Below are positions 1 through 9,384 of a stretch of 64,000 nt of DNA, piece by piece. The notes below the pieces were generated by a model. It was not told where the DNA came from and made no database searches. It saw nothing but the letters and a program-made list of their open reading frames with translations. Source of the stretch: JACKAQ01 sp965227145 (GTDB lineage: Bacteria > Calditrichota > Calditrichia > RBG-13-44-9 > J075); assembly GCA_965227145.1 (NCBI GenBank), contig OZ245730.1:806001-870000 (forward strand), in the 5' to 3' direction. The translations under genes were made by a program, and so were the position numbers. Position 1 is the stretch's first letter. The number at the start of each line of letters is the position of its first letter.

Positions 1-545
1 ATCTCAAGTCCGTCTATCGTTTTACCTTTTTGGGTAACAATGTTGATGATTGCAAACATGGCATTGGTGCCGTACAACGCAGAGCCCGGACCACGAATAA
101 TTTCAATTCGATCGATTGAAGCAAGATTAAAACCACCGAGTTCGGTGCCGATTGCAGCTGAACCATGCACATTTTCATTCAGTGCATGCCCGTTTACCAG
201 CAACAAAATGCGATTGTTGTAATCCGTTGGCCGGCTGAATCCCCGCACACCCAAATAGGTATAGTTGTGATCATCTGAAGTATAAAATCCCTGTATAATC
301 TGGAAAACATCTTGAAGCGTTTGAAAACCATAATTATTAATCTCGACAGATGTGATCACGGTAACGGAAGCCGGTGCATCGCTTACGGATTGTTCGTATT
401 TCGCTGCTGCGCTCACCGGTGTATTCAGCAACAATTCCAGAGATGTTTTGTCAGTGTCTGCTTCGGAAAGTTGTGCAGTTGCATAATACGGTGCTGCGAA
501 TATGCATACAGCCGCCAAAAAACAAAAGAATTTGATGTTGCTCAT
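1..545 (-). CDS. TonB-dependent outer-membrane receptor, N-terminal part (cut by window edge)
   Basis: This is the N-terminal 181 codons of a TonB-dependent receptor; the reading frame is open to base 1, so the barrel lies outside the window. ATG at 545 is preceded by AGGTGG. Residues 1-25 form a Sec signal peptide (hydrophobic core, then YYATAQ). Residues about 40-181 match the plug domain: PASVTVITSVEI, then LGVRGFSRP, RILLLVNG, and IDRIEIIRGPGSALYGTNA, which is the typical end of a plug. The short spacer before the plug shows no TonB box that I can identify with confidence, and no carboxypeptidase-like N-terminal domain is present. Such receptors import siderophores, cobalamin or glycans across the outer membrane; the substrate cannot be told from this part. 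Confidence 0.88.
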   Translation of the reverse strand, partial: MSNIKFFCFLAAVCIFAAPYYATAQLSEADTDKTSLELLLNTPVSAAAKYEQSVSDAPASVTVITSVEINNYGFQTLQDVFQIIQGFYTSDDHNYTYLGVRGFSRPTDYNNRILLLVNGHALNENVHGSAAIGTELGGFNLASIDRIEIIRGPGSALYGTNAMFAIINIVTQKGKTIDGLE

Positions 546-1000
546 GGTTGATCCACCTGTAAATTTTTTTCATGCTTACCAATATCGGATATTTGAAGAG
601 TTTACTTAGGTGGTAATTGATTGAAAAAACAAAGCATGATTGTTGTTATGAAAGAGATTTACAGCCTTTCAAAAATTGTCGACCGCTATAACAATGATAA
701 GTTTTTGAACCATCTGTAGTTGAGGGAAAACCTGTGAGGTGCATAATTTGCGCTTCCGCGCATTTTTGCCCACCGGGTTTTATTGGTGCTGATTCGTTCC
801 TGTTTTTTATTAATGTGCTTATTCGTTTAAAAACAGGCACTTAGGAATTTTAATAAATGCGCTTATTTGTTTGGCATTCAAATTGATTCTATGAGCGTGT
901 CGGTTTAGCTCAGCCAGAGCAATAGAATTTCAGCTTCAATCACCGTTTATCAATTGCAACTACAGGAACGATAGCGTTTACAGAGAAAGGACGAATTATC
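546..1000. other. Intergenic region between divergent genes; imperfect direct repeat
   Basis: This 455-base gap must hold the promoters of the divergent TonB receptor and the large secreted protein. An imperfect 17-base direct repeat (AATGTGCTTATTCGTTT at 812-828, AATGCGCTTATTTGTTT at 856-872, two mismatches, 44 bases apart) lies in its middle. A 64-codon minus-strand frame at 646-840 has no ribosome binding site and no recognisable protein features, so I leave it out. No clear sigma70-type promoter was found. Confidence 0.4.
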
Positions 1001-4000
1001 ATGCGAATGTTACCAGAAACACAAAAATTTTTGAGCCGGGGAAATCGGCTTGCTTTAATGCTCATTTTACTGACTTCAATGGCGGTTGCGCAATGGAACA
1101 GGCAAAGTCCTGTGCCTACTTTTCTCGATGTGCGGGGTGTTGCGGCACCCACAGCGCAACGGGTGTTTATCGCAACAAACGATGATTCCTTTGATGACGG
1201 CGGATCGCTGTTCGAATCGGGTGACGGTGGCGCAAGCTGGGTTCAGCGCGATGTGCCGTTCAGTCTGGCAAGTCCGTTAAACGGCATTTTCTTTTTGAAT
1301 GAAAATTTGGGGTGGGTTTACGGCAACGATAATTATCGCACCACCGACGGCGGAACCACGTGGACGGAAATTCCGGTGCTCGGCTCAACTTATTTTATGG
1401 AATTTTACACACCGGATTTTGGGGTTACGACCGGCAATTTTGGCGTTTATGCGAGTCGCGATGGCGGATTGAATTGGGAGCCTTCGCCGGAGGAGATCCC
1501 GGTATTTGCTTTTGCGGATACCCAAACCGGCATCGGCGCTGCAGCCGACGGTATTTACCGCACGACCGATGGCGGTGCAACATTTACCCTCGTTCAATCC
1601 GGCGATGCAACTGCAGTGGCGTTTCTCTCCGGTTCCGTTGCGCTCGCCATTGTGGACGACAATTTTATGCGCTCGACGGATGGCGGGGCAACCTGGTCAA
1701 CTGTTGTTTCTGCAGAAGGGCGCAGCGATTTTAAGGTGATTTCTGGCGATGTTGTGCTGGCGTACGGACGATCCGGCGTTTTCCCGAATTTCGATTATCG
1801 CACTTTCCGTTCAGCGGACGGCGGGCAGAGCTGGACCGATCTCGGCACCATTTGGCCGGAAGGTGTTCTCGGTTTTGCAGTGGCAGATCCCCAAACAGTG
1901 GTTGCCGCAGATCCCGATGGAAACATGTTTCAATCAACAGATGCGGGGCAAAACTGGACCCAAACGTTCGCATCGCCCGGACCGCTGCCGAGCTTTTTCA
2001 ACAGCGCAGCGCCGGTTTTTGCGGACGCGCAAACGGGTTATTTTGGCTATGGCGCAGGATTTGTCATCAAAACAACCGATGGCGGGGCAACGTGGTCGCA
2101 GATATCCAGTGGCTCCGGTCAATCGCTGAACGATATCGATCGGTTTCCGGATGGCAAAATGATTGCCGTTGGCGAGGGCGGAACGTTACTGACCAGCGAC
2201 GGCGCATCGCCGTGGGTTCAGCACGGTGGTATTTCGGCGTTCGATTTGATGGCTGTGCAGGTCATCAATCAGCAGGATGTTGTGATTGTCGATGAAAACG
2301 GGCAGGTGTTCAGCAGCACGGATGGCGGTGAAAACTGGCAGGCTTTCGCAACGTTTCCGGCAGGGCTAAATGCCGAAGATCTGAAATTTAGCGATTTGCA
2401 GAACGGTTGGGTAATCGGCAGCGGTGCTATTGGCAACGTTCTTTTTCAAACAACGGATGGCGGCAACTCGTGGACAGCCGCTCAGGGTTTCGGCGGTACT
2501 TACGTATCGGTGGATATTGAAGGGCAAAGCGGCTGGGCGGCCAATGTCGGCGGGCGATTTTATCGCAGCAACGATGGCGGCGCAACCTGGGCGCAGGGCG
2601 ATCTGCCGGATTTTCCCACACGAATTTATGACATGGATTTCATCGATGAAGGCACCGGTTATACCGTAGGGATGTTTGGATACGCTGCCCGCAGCAATGA
2701 CGGCGGTGCAACCTGGGAAGTGCTGCCGACACCCAACACCACCGATAATTTTACAGATATTTATCTAATCAGCGCCAACGAATTGTGGTTGAGCACAACT
2801 GACGATGTCGCATATTATTCCGCAACGGGCGGGCAAAACTGGGCGATTCTCGAGATTGGCTCTGCCGGATTCGGCACGTTTTCAGCCATCGCGGCAAGCC
2901 CCTCCGGCGATGCATGGGTTGCCGGATTTATGGGCTTTATCGAAAAGTTCACCGGTCCGCCACCGCCGCCGCTGAACCGCCCGCCGGTAGCCGCATTCGA
3001 TATTGCCATCGACGGGTTGTCCGTCGATTTTACCGATACCAGCAGCGATCCCGACGGTTTCATCACCGATTGGTTGTGGGATTTCGGCGATGGCGCGACA
3101 TCAACCGAGCAACATCCGTCGCATACCTTCACAGAAGCAAATACCTACATTGTTCGCCTGACCGTCACCGATGATGATGGCGCTACCACATCCACAATCA
3201 GATTTGTGGTAGTGCAACCCAATCCGGGCGGCACTTTTGGCGATTTTACAGAAGTGACTCCGCTCGATTCGTTATTTGTCACCCCGCCGGACGAAGATTT
3301 TTGGGTAATCACCACTGCCCCGGCCGATTACGACAGCGACGGTGATCTCGATATCGCGGTGCTTGGCTATTATGTCGTTTACAATCAGAGCGTTGTCGAT
3401 CGCCTCGTACTGATTCGAAATGATGGTCCCGCGAGTACAACAGAATGGGAATTTGCCTACATCGATGTGCCGCTGGGCAATATCATCGCATCATCTTCCG
3501 ATCTTGCATGGGGCGATGCGGATGGCGATGGTGATCAGGATTTGGCGCTCGGCAGCGACGGTGAAACGGTGATTTACCGCAACGATGACGGAACGCTCGT
3601 ACTGACAGATACCGATTTGCCGGGATATTGGGAAGATAACGATCAGGCGGATTTCGACCTGCGATCCATCACCTGGGCAGATTACGATAACGATGGCGAT
3701 GCTGACCTGTTGTTGCCTTCTGTTTACGATTTCGATGTATTTGAATATCGCACAAAATTGATGCGCAACGATGGCGCAAACGGCAGCGGCGGCTGGATTT
3801 TCACCGAAATGGATTCCGTATTCGCGCCGACAATCCACGCCCAAAGTGCCTGGGCGGATTTTGATCAGGATCAGGATCTCGATCTGCTGCTCGTAAATAT
3901 GGCACCGCTGACCGACGATGGCTTTATCCGTCGCTACCGCAACGATGGCAACGGCGTTTTCGTCGGCGAAGATATTCTCGGCAATCTGACCGTCGAACAC

Positions 4001-5095
4001 GGCGAAGCGCAATGGGGCGATTTCGACGCCGATGGCGATTTCGATATTTTGATTACCGGCAACATTCAGGAAACAAACGGCACGTACACCACAGCGTTTC
4101 GCATCTATCGCAACGATAATGAAACCTATGTTCCTGTTGAAGTTATGGATTGTATTTCCTGTGATGGCTGGTTCGATCTGACCGCCGCAACCTGGGCAGA
4201 TTACGATACCGATGGCGATATGGATGTGCTGGTCGCAGGCACTTACAACTCGGGTTCGCAAATCGAAGGACGTGCCAAAATATATGATAATAATGGCGGC
4301 ACATTTATCGATTCCGGCAGTGAACTGCCAGCACCGCGTGCCAGCGGTTCGCGCGGCGGCACCTTCTCGTGGCTGGATATCGATGGCGAAGGTGATCTCG
4401 ATTATTTCATCGCCGGGCAATACTTTGTTCCGGGCGGCGGCGGTCTTGTGGAAGCACAAATGCACATTTACCGCAACGATGCCGCCGGACAAAATGTCTC
4501 GCCGACAGCACCTGTAGGGTTGAATGCAACCGTGCAAAGCGGCGGCAAAGTTTTGCTTTCGTGGGAACAGGCAACCGATGATCACACACCCGCCGAAGCG
4601 CTCACATACGATCTGGATTTGTTCCGGGATGGCACACCCGTTTCGCTGCCCCGCCGGTTGCCGGAGCCGGGCAATGTCAGCGCGGTGAACGAGTGGCTGC
4701 TCAGCGGATTACCGGACGGCAGTTACGAATGGACGCTCCGGGCGGTAGATGCCGCTTATAACGGTAGCAATATTTCGTCCGGGCAATTCAATATCGGCGT
4801 TACCGGTGTGGATCCGGTGGATAATTTACCCCGCGAATTTGCGTTCGACGAAAACTACCCGAACCCGTTCAATCCATCAACAACGCTGCGTTTTGCATTG
4901 CCAGAGCGGACAACTGTCGAACTAGCGGTTTACAACCTCAACGGGCAATTGGTTGATCGTTTGATGAAAGAATCGTTACCGGCAGGCGTGCACGAAGTGC
5001 GTTGGGATGCCGGGGGCGTTGCCAGCGGCACCTATTTTGTCCGGATGTCAACGGCAGGTTTCACCAAAACCCGCAAGGTGATGTTGGTGAAATAA
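1001..5095 (+). CDS. Secreted multidomain repeat protein: BNR/YCF48-like propeller, PKD, VCBS/FG-GAP repeats, Por sorting domain
   Basis: This 1364-residue exported protein is probably surface-attached or released. A signal peptide ends near residue 30 (SMAVAQ). Residues 35-650 carry about 13 Asp-box motifs of the form S/T-x-D-G-G-x-x-W (for example TTDGGATW), as in YCF48/photosystem-stability and sialidase-like propellers. A PKD domain follows at about 658-745 (WLWDFGDG, HTFTEANTY). Residues 770-1150 hold seven calcium-binding VCBS/FG-GAP loops such as YDSDGDLD, DADGDGDQD and YDTDGDMD. A fibronectin-like stretch begins near 1166. The last 85 residues, starting FAFDENYPNPFNPST and ending in KVMLVK, are a type A Por/T9SS sorting domain. 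The function is probably adhesion or glycan binding, by family only; no catalytic motif was seen. A terminator follows at 5134. Confidence 0.9.
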   Translation: MRMLPETQKFLSRGNRLALMLILLTSMAVAQWNRQSPVPTFLDVRGVAAPTAQRVFIATNDDSFDDGGSLFESGDGGASWVQRDVPFSLASPLNGIFFLNENLGWVYGNDNYRTTDGGTTWTEIPVLGSTYFMEFYTPDFGVTTGNFGVYASRDGGLNWEPSPEEIPVFAFADTQTGIGAAADGIYRTTDGGATFTLVQSGDATAVAFLSGSVALAIVDDNFMRSTDGGATWSTVVSAEGRSDFKVISGDVVLAYGRSGVFPNFDYRTFRSADGGQSWTDLGTIWPEGVLGFAVADPQTVVAADPDGNMFQSTDAGQNWTQTFASPGPLPSFFNSAAPVFADAQTGYFGYGAGFVIKTTDGGATWSQISSGSGQSLNDIDRFPDGKMIAVGEGGTLLTSDGASPWVQHGGISAFDLMAVQVINQQDVVIVDENGQVFSSTDGGENWQAFATFPAGLNAEDLKFSDLQNGWVIGSGAIGNVLFQTTDGGNSWTAAQGFGGTYVSVDIEGQSGWAANVGGRFYRSNDGGATWAQGDLPDFPTRIYDMDFIDEGTGYTVGMFGYAARSNDGGATWEVLPTPNTTDNFTDIYLISANELWLSTTDDVAYYSATGGQNWAILEIGSAGFGTFSAIAASPSGDAWVAGFMGFIEKFTGPPPPPLNRPPVAAFDIAIDGLSVDFTDTSSDPDGFITDWLWDFGDGATSTEQHPSHTFTEANTYIVRLTVTDDDGATTSTIRFVVVQPNPGGTFGDFTEVTPLDSLFVTPPDEDFWVITTAPADYDSDGDLDIAVLGYYVVYNQSVVDRLVLIRNDGPASTTEWEFAYIDVPLGNIIASSSDLAWGDADGDGDQDLALGSDGETVIYRNDDGTLVLTDTDLPGYWEDNDQADFDLRSITWADYDNDGDADLLLPSVYDFDVFEYRTKLMRNDGANGSGGWIFTEMDSVFAPTIHAQSAWADFDQDQDLDLLLVNMAPLTDDGFIRRYRNDGNGVFVGEDILGNLTVEHGEAQWGDFDADGDFDILITGNIQETNGTYTTAFRIYRNDNETYVPVEVMDCISCDGWFDLTAATWADYDTDGDMDVLVAGTYNSGSQIEGRAKIYDNNGGTFIDSGSELPAPRASGSRGGTFSWLDIDGEGDLDYFIAGQYFVPGGGGLVEAQMHIYRNDAAGQNVSPTAPVGLNATVQSGGKVLLSWEQATDDHTPAEALTYDLDLFRDGTPVSLPRRLPEPGNVSAVNEWLLSGLPDGSYEWTLRAVDAAYNGSNISSGQFNIGVTGVDPVDNLPREFAFDENYPNPFNPSTTLRFALPERTTVELAVYNLNGQLVDRLMKESLPAGVHEVRWDAGGVASGTYFVRMSTAGFTKTRKVMLVK

Positions 5096-5133
5096 CTGGC
5101 AATTTCGTTTTCAATAATAGGGTAAAAAATATA

Positions 5134-5167
5134 GCCTGCGCAAAGCAACTTGTGCAGGCATTTTTTT
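5134..5167 (+). terminator. Rho-independent terminator
   Basis: A stem of GCCTGCGCAA paired with TTGTGCAGGC (one G-T pair) has a six-base loop and is followed by seven T. It lies 39 bases after the large secreted protein gene. An A-run just upstream (5124-5129) could let it also stop transcripts coming from the minus-strand tRNA. Confidence 0.8.
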
Positions 5168-5237
5168 ATCTGTTTGCCAATAATTGAATTGAAAATTATA
5201 TGTGTAAGTGTTTGTCTTTTATGGGCTTTAAACTCAG

Positions 5238-5310
5238 AGCGGGTGACGAGATTCGAACTCGCGACTCTCAGCTTGGGAAGCTGACACTCTACCAACTGAG
5301 TTACACCCGC
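5238..5310 (-). tRNA. tRNA-Gly (anticodon CCC)
   Basis: This 73-base cloverleaf has acceptor stem GCGGGTG/CACCCGC with discriminator T. It has the D-loop sequence AACTCAGTTGGTAGAGT, an anticodon stem TCAGC/GCTGA with loop TTCCCAA (anticodon CCC), and the T-loop GTTCGAATC. The 3' CCA is not encoded and must be added post-transcriptionally. It reads GGG glycine codons. It stands alone, downstream of a small membrane protein gene on the same strand. Confidence 0.95.
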
Positions 5311-5429
5311 TTGAATAGGCAAATTTACTGTTTTATGGTGATGCTGTCAAGTGTTTCGGGTAATATCTGCTGTTCGAAAAACTGATTTTCAGCGACACGT
5401 ATTTCAAACATGCTTATCGGATGCCCGGA

Positions 5430-5678
5430 TTATTTAACAAGTAGCACAATGCCACCAATCGCCAAACCGACAATTGCCAATGGAACAATCAATGCAAGCG
5501 CTGCAGGAATAATAATTAAAGGCAACGCTATCAAACCGATAACCCCACCGATAATCCCGAAAATAATTTTGAAGGGAAGTGCGAGCAAGAAGAATAAAGC
5601 TTCGAGCAGAACGCCAAAAAGCTTGAATACAACAATAAAAACACCAACAACAACAATCAAGGCCAACAATTCAAACAT
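5430..5678 (-). CDS. Small, very hydrophobic membrane protein
   Basis: The 82-residue product is almost entirely hydrophobic and rich in Gly, Ile, Leu and Val. It can form two or three membrane helices (about 4-38 and 40-81). A strong AAGGAG lies seven bases before the ATG, which supports it as a real gene. I recognise no family beyond generic small Gly/Ile-rich membrane proteins of the phage-shock or envelope-stress type, and I would not assign a function. The gene upstream on the same strand (5789-6364) is also a membrane protein, 110 bases away, so the two could be co-transcribed. Confidence 0.7.
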   Translation of the reverse strand: MFELLALIVVVGVFIVVFKLFGVLLEALFFLLALPFKIIFGIIGGVIGLIALPLIIIPAALALIVPLAIVGLAIGGIVLLVK

Positions 5679-5788
5679 TTCTTCTCCTTCGTTCGTAATG
5701 GTTACAAAAAATATTTACGATCGCTGGTGAAAAATGTTGCTCATTTCAGAGAATATCAAAGAAAAGCCTGGTTACCAATGTGAAAAAA

Positions 5789-6364
5789 TTAGTTGTCTTT
5801 CGGTAATTTTCTACCGTAGAGGATAATTGATGTTTCCAAAATAGCTGCTGCTAACAATAGCGTAAACACATACTTAAGATAAAACGGCCACAAATCGGTG
5901 AGCAGGTTTAGCGTGTGCTGCCAATCCGAAAACATCAACTGCGCCTCAGCTAATTGGTGTGCCAGGCTAAAACTGATGAACGCCGCCGGAAATTCCAGCC
6001 AGGCTACCGGATTCATTAAAATTTGCCAAATTCCTCGCCAGCCCATCATTTCGTAACTCATAACTGCGACATTAAATCCGGTAAAAAATGCAGCAAACGG
6101 CGGTAAAATAACCAGCACGCCAGACAGAAAACTGGTGACTAAAGAGAAATTGTTCAGTGAAAAAATAATCAGAAAAACAGCCATTATATTCAATCCGTCC
6201 GTAAAATAACGGCGGGTCATTCGCAAAATCCAGCGTGGATATCGCAACAAAAAATCAAGATTTCGGTCAACTGCGGATGGTCCGAGGTAAATTCCTGCAA
6301 AAAATAACATTACGGAAAGAAAAAAGTAGGTGAAATCGATCGTTTCAAAAAAATCTGCGAACAT
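5789..6364 (-). CDS. Multi-spanning membrane protein, possibly SpoIIM-like (DUF95)
   Basis: The 191-residue integral membrane protein has about four to five predicted helices (12-30, 58-78, 80-105, 120-140, 160-182). The ATG is preceded by GAGG. The order of a short N-terminal helix, an FTDGLNIMAVFLIIF stretch, a GV-rich helix, a GFN segment and then an NPVAWLEFPAAFISFSLA helix resembles stage II sporulation protein M-family proteins. Those are found in non-sporulating bacteria too, often next to ABC-type or RDD proteins. The resemblance is by pattern only; it could simply be an orphan membrane protein. No catalytic residues are apparent. Confidence 0.6.
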   Translation of the reverse strand: MFADFFETIDFTYFFLSVMLFFAGIYLGPSAVDRNLDFLLRYPRWILRMTRRYFTDGLNIMAVFLIIFSLNNFSLVTSFLSGVLVILPPFAAFFTGFNVAVMSYEMMGWRGIWQILMNPVAWLEFPAAFISFSLAHQLAEAQLMFSDWQHTLNLLTDLWPFYLKYVFTLLLAAAILETSIILYGRKLPKDN

Positions 6365-6762
6365 GGTTGCCTCAACTCAAAAGTGTTTATCATTTGGCAA
6401 CGAAAAATAATCGTTGCGCATGTTGCAACCACAGTGGGTAAATGTTGAGATGAATGTTGTCCGGGAAATGGTAAACAAATTGAAGATGAAAAAATCGCAG
6501 TTTTACTGACCGTCGCAAATAGAGAAGCTAAATATTTTTTTAGCACCTGTATCTGAGGCGGAAAACCCGATTGCTGACATATTTCAATAAGTTCACACGA
6601 AAAAATATGTGAAAACATCTCAAAAACTGAAATAAAACCGCTGTGGTTTTTTGACTAATTTGTCGCTAAAATTAACGGCTTCAAATATGTAAACTTTATC
6701 AAAGTTTCGATTGTAAATATCGATAATTTGTCAGCTTAAGTCAAAAACTTTTTGGAATTTTT
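6365..6762. other. AT-rich intergenic region between divergent membrane-protein genes
   Basis: These 398 bases carry no supported gene. A 102-codon minus-strand frame (6310-6618) overlaps the preceding gene and has no ribosome binding site. The region presumably holds divergent promoters, but I could not pick out a convincing -35/-10 pair or hairpin. Confidence 0.4.
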
Positions 6763-8352
6763 ATGCATAAAAAAATATTTGCCTATTTATTGGGATTTTT
6801 TGTTTTTTTCACGCTATACAACACGCTCATTCCGTTTGAATTCGATGTGCCGTTTTCCGAATTGGGCGGGCAATTGCAAAAAATAAACCGCATTCCGTTT
6901 TTCGATGCGGACGGCGATCTGGTGTCGCTAACCGATATTGTGGGCAATATTTTTCTGTTTATTCCGTTCGGTTTTTTGTGCTACATGCTGTTGTGGTATA
7001 TGGAAAAACGGCAGCGTTTATTGTGGTGCATTCTGGGCGGGGCTGCGTTGAGTTTAACCATTGAGTTTTTGCAACTCTTTATTTATTCAAGAGATACGGC
7101 AATTCACGATTTGGTGAATAATACACTTGGCAGCGCCATCGGTGCATCGGTTGCCGCAATTTATGCCACCCGGTTTTCCGAATTTACCAGCAAAACATTT
7201 TTTGATTTATTGAAAAATAAGCCGGCTTTACTGATTGTCATTTTGCTGCTGCTGGCACAATCCGTTTCCGCAATCATGCCGTTTACTGTTTCGATCAGCG
7301 TATCCGGATTTGTGAAAAGTGTTAAGGAAACAAACATTGTGCCATTCACCTATCGCCCGCTGAGCGTGCTGCTATTTGACGATTACAGCAAAGATGCGCA
7401 GTTTCAGATGACCGATTCCGTAAAAACCAAATTGCAGCAATCTAATTTACCGGCGGATGTGGTTGAAAATCTGCGCCAATTCGACCAGCCGGAACCGCAA
7501 TCGCGGCGCAAATTTTTGGATGCTATTAAGCCGGTTGTCGGTGGAAAAGCGCTAAAAGCGCATCGCGAAACCATACTGCAATTAGCGCAAATTCGCAGCG
7601 AAGAAACGATTTTCGATTTCACTCAAATGATTGAAAATATTATATTTTGGGCAATTGTCGGATACCTGGTTTCACTGTCGCTGTTGCTGTATTTTCCGCA
7701 ACTGCCACGCGCAAATTTTATTCGCTGGCTGTTTCCGGTCATCTACTTTGTGTTGCTCGAATTTGCTCAAATTTTTATCACTTCGCGGATCACGGATATC
7801 AACGATATCATCGGCGGGTGCGCGGGCGTTTACGCCGGATATTTGCTGTTCCGGCTGCTGCCGCCGACCATCGCTGCCGGACGGCAACTGGATGTTTCGA
7901 TGCTCAAAATCCCGGTGCTGCTGTATGCCATTTTCATCCTGTTTTCCGGATTCCGCCCGTTCGATTGGTCGATGAATCCGGCGATTTGGAGCAAAGATTT
8001 TGAGCAGGGCAACCTCATTCCGTTTTACGCTTATTTCCGGAAAACCAATTTGTGGAATTTGTATGACCTTGTGCGAACGCTGGCATTTTTTGCGCCGCTA
8101 AGTTTATATTTCAGCTACAAGTTACGGCTTCAGCGAAAATCGTTTCCGGGGATTTATATATTGATGACATTGGTTGGTTTGCTCACCGGCACGTTGATCG
8201 AATTTACCCAAATTCTGTCGCCGTCGCGGGTGGCGGAAATCACCGATGTGATCTCGTACGGTATCAGCGGAGCGTTGGGTGTTTTTGCGATGTATTATTA
8301 CGAGCAGGAAGTGCGCCCCAAATTTGCGGCGGCGGAAATTTCAGCGGAGTAG
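6763..8352 (+). CDS. VanZ-like membrane protein with three VanZ modules
   Basis: The 529-residue polytopic membrane protein carries three successive VanZ-like cores. Each has a helix ending in E-[FL]-x-Q-[IL], a short loop with S-R and an acidic/Ile-Asp motif, then a Gly-rich helix. The copies are IEFLQLFIYSRDTAIHDLV near residue 105, LEFAQIFITSRITDINDII near 332 and IEFTQILSPSRVAEITDVI near 487. VanZ itself has one such module and confers low-level teicoplanin resistance; most homologues are uncharacterised envelope proteins. Linker segments between modules repeat a NxxPF motif (TNIVPF, GNLIPF), so the whole gene looks like a triplication. There is no clear Shine-Dalgarno sequence. Its stop overlaps the 3' end of the convergent GT9 gene by 12 bases. 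Confidence 0.82.
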   Translation: MHKKIFAYLLGFFVFFTLYNTLIPFEFDVPFSELGGQLQKINRIPFFDADGDLVSLTDIVGNIFLFIPFGFLCYMLLWYMEKRQRLLWCILGGAALSLTIEFLQLFIYSRDTAIHDLVNNTLGSAIGASVAAIYATRFSEFTSKTFFDLLKNKPALLIVILLLLAQSVSAIMPFTVSISVSGFVKSVKETNIVPFTYRPLSVLLFDDYSKDAQFQMTDSVKTKLQQSNLPADVVENLRQFDQPEPQSRRKFLDAIKPVVGGKALKAHRETILQLAQIRSEETIFDFTQMIENIIFWAIVGYLVSLSLLLYFPQLPRANFIRWLFPVIYFVLLEFAQIFITSRITDINDIIGGCAGVYAGYLLFRLLPPTIAAGRQLDVSMLKIPVLLYAIFILFSGFRPFDWSMNPAIWSKDFEQGNLIPFYAYFRKTNLWNLYDLVRTLAFFAPLSLYFSYKLRLQRKSFPGIYILMTLVGLLTGTLIEFTQILSPSRVAEITDVISYGISGALGVFAMYYYEQEVRPKFAAAEISAE

Positions 8353-9384
8353 GGTTGATAACGCATTGGTGGTGAGCTGTTGCGTTTCCGGGGAATCGTG
8401 CCACAAAATGGAAAAATGGCGTTCGCCATCGTTGTAGCCGTATTGGCGAATATTCGAATCGATGAAAATAGTGAGCGTGGGAATGCCGAGCGCGACCGCC
8501 AGATGCATCGGTCCGGTATCCCCGGAAACAAATGCGCGAAATCCCGAAAAAAATGTGGCGGTTTCGGTGAGCGGCGCCTGCCAGATTTCGGTTCGCTCGC
8601 GAATCCAGTCCGGATAATTTTGCAAATGCGCGGCATCCGCCGGACCGCAGGCGAAGGCAACCGGAACATCTGCGATGGAGCGGATCTGCTCATGCAATTC
8701 TGCAAAAATTTTTCCCGGCAAAATTTTATTTCCGGTCGCGCCGAGCCAGATCAGCACCGGCGATGTGTCGTTTCCCGATCGCGATTCGGGCAAATGCAAT
8801 CCGCCGGGACGATATTCGGCAGCGGGATCGACAGCGCGCCACAGATCGATCATCGCATCGCTGTAATGGATCTGGTTGGATGATTTGACAGCAACATCAT
8901 AATATTGTGCGCCGGATTTGGCATCGAAACCGATCAGCCAGCGCGGCTTGCAGAGTCGCCCGAAAATGGCTTGCGAGAGCGAAAATCCGTCGGGATTGTT
9001 GGATGTGATCGCCACATCGAATTGCAGGTTGCGCAGCCGGGAAATCAACCCCAGCATTCGCCACGGGCGGCGCATCAATTCCGATTGGTGATATGCCCAA
9101 ATGCGGTTCGCCAACGGCGGTTCAGCCAAATCCAGCAGTGCTGCAACCGGGTGGTGCACCAAAAAATGAAGCTCAATTTGCGATCCCGATTCGCGGATGG
9201 CGCGCAACAGCGGAATGAGCAATATACCGTTCCCGATGCGCTGATCCAGCCGGAAAACCAGCACTTTTTGCACCTCGCCCGGCACAGGCAACGGTTTGGA
9301 CGGCGGCGCCAGCACTCGCGAAAGCGTCGCGTTCAGCATTCGTTTGAACTTGCGTTCCAGTATTTTCAACGGTTTATCTGCCAT
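8341..9384 (-). CDS. Glycosyltransferase family 9 (heptosyltransferase-like)
   Basis: The 347-residue product has the GT-B architecture of GT9 (ADP-heptose:LPS heptosyltransferases). The N-terminal Rossmann domain begins VLVFRLDQRIGNGILLIPLL. The C-terminal domain has LIWLGATGNKILP and the diagnostic FVSGDTGPMHLAVALGIPT nucleotide-sugar loop. It probably adds a sugar to the LPS core or a related surface glycan on the cytoplasmic face of the inner membrane. The frame can be extended to a TTG at 9420, but the ATG at 9384 (MADKPLK) gives a normal N-terminus and I prefer it; neither has a strong ribosome binding site. It is convergent with the VanZ gene (12-base overlap) and divergent from the permease gene at 9515. 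Confidence 0.88.
   Translation of the reverse strand: MADKPLKILERKFKRMLNATLSRVLAPPSKPLPVPGEVQKVLVFRLDQRIGNGILLIPLLRAIRESGSQIELHFLVHHPVAALLDLAEPPLANRIWAYHQSELMRRPWRMLGLISRLRNLQFDVAITSNNPDGFSLSQAIFGRLCKPRWLIGFDAKSGAQYYDVAVKSSNQIHYSDAMIDLWRAVDPAAEYRPGGLHLPESRSGNDTSPVLIWLGATGNKILPGKIFAELHEQIRSIADVPVAFACGPADAAHLQNYPDWIRERTEIWQAPLTETATFFSGFRAFVSGDTGPMHLAVALGIPTLTIFIDSNIRQYGYNDGERHFSILWHDSPETQQLTTNALSTLLR

Noticed and set aside
646..840. 64-codon minus-strand frame upstream of the large secreted protein
   Set aside because: No ribosome binding site and no recognisable feature.
3491..4585. 364-codon open frame on the minus strand inside the large secreted protein gene
   Set aside because: It is the antisense of Asp/Gly-rich repeat codons; the product is Ile/Cys-rich without domain, ribosome binding site or signal, and the plus-strand gene is clearly real.
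5032..5385. Open frames over the tRNA (for example GVTQLVECQLPKLRVASS on minus, GDEIRTRDSQLGKLTLYQLS on plus)
   Set aside because: These peptides are the well-known false translations of tRNA genes.
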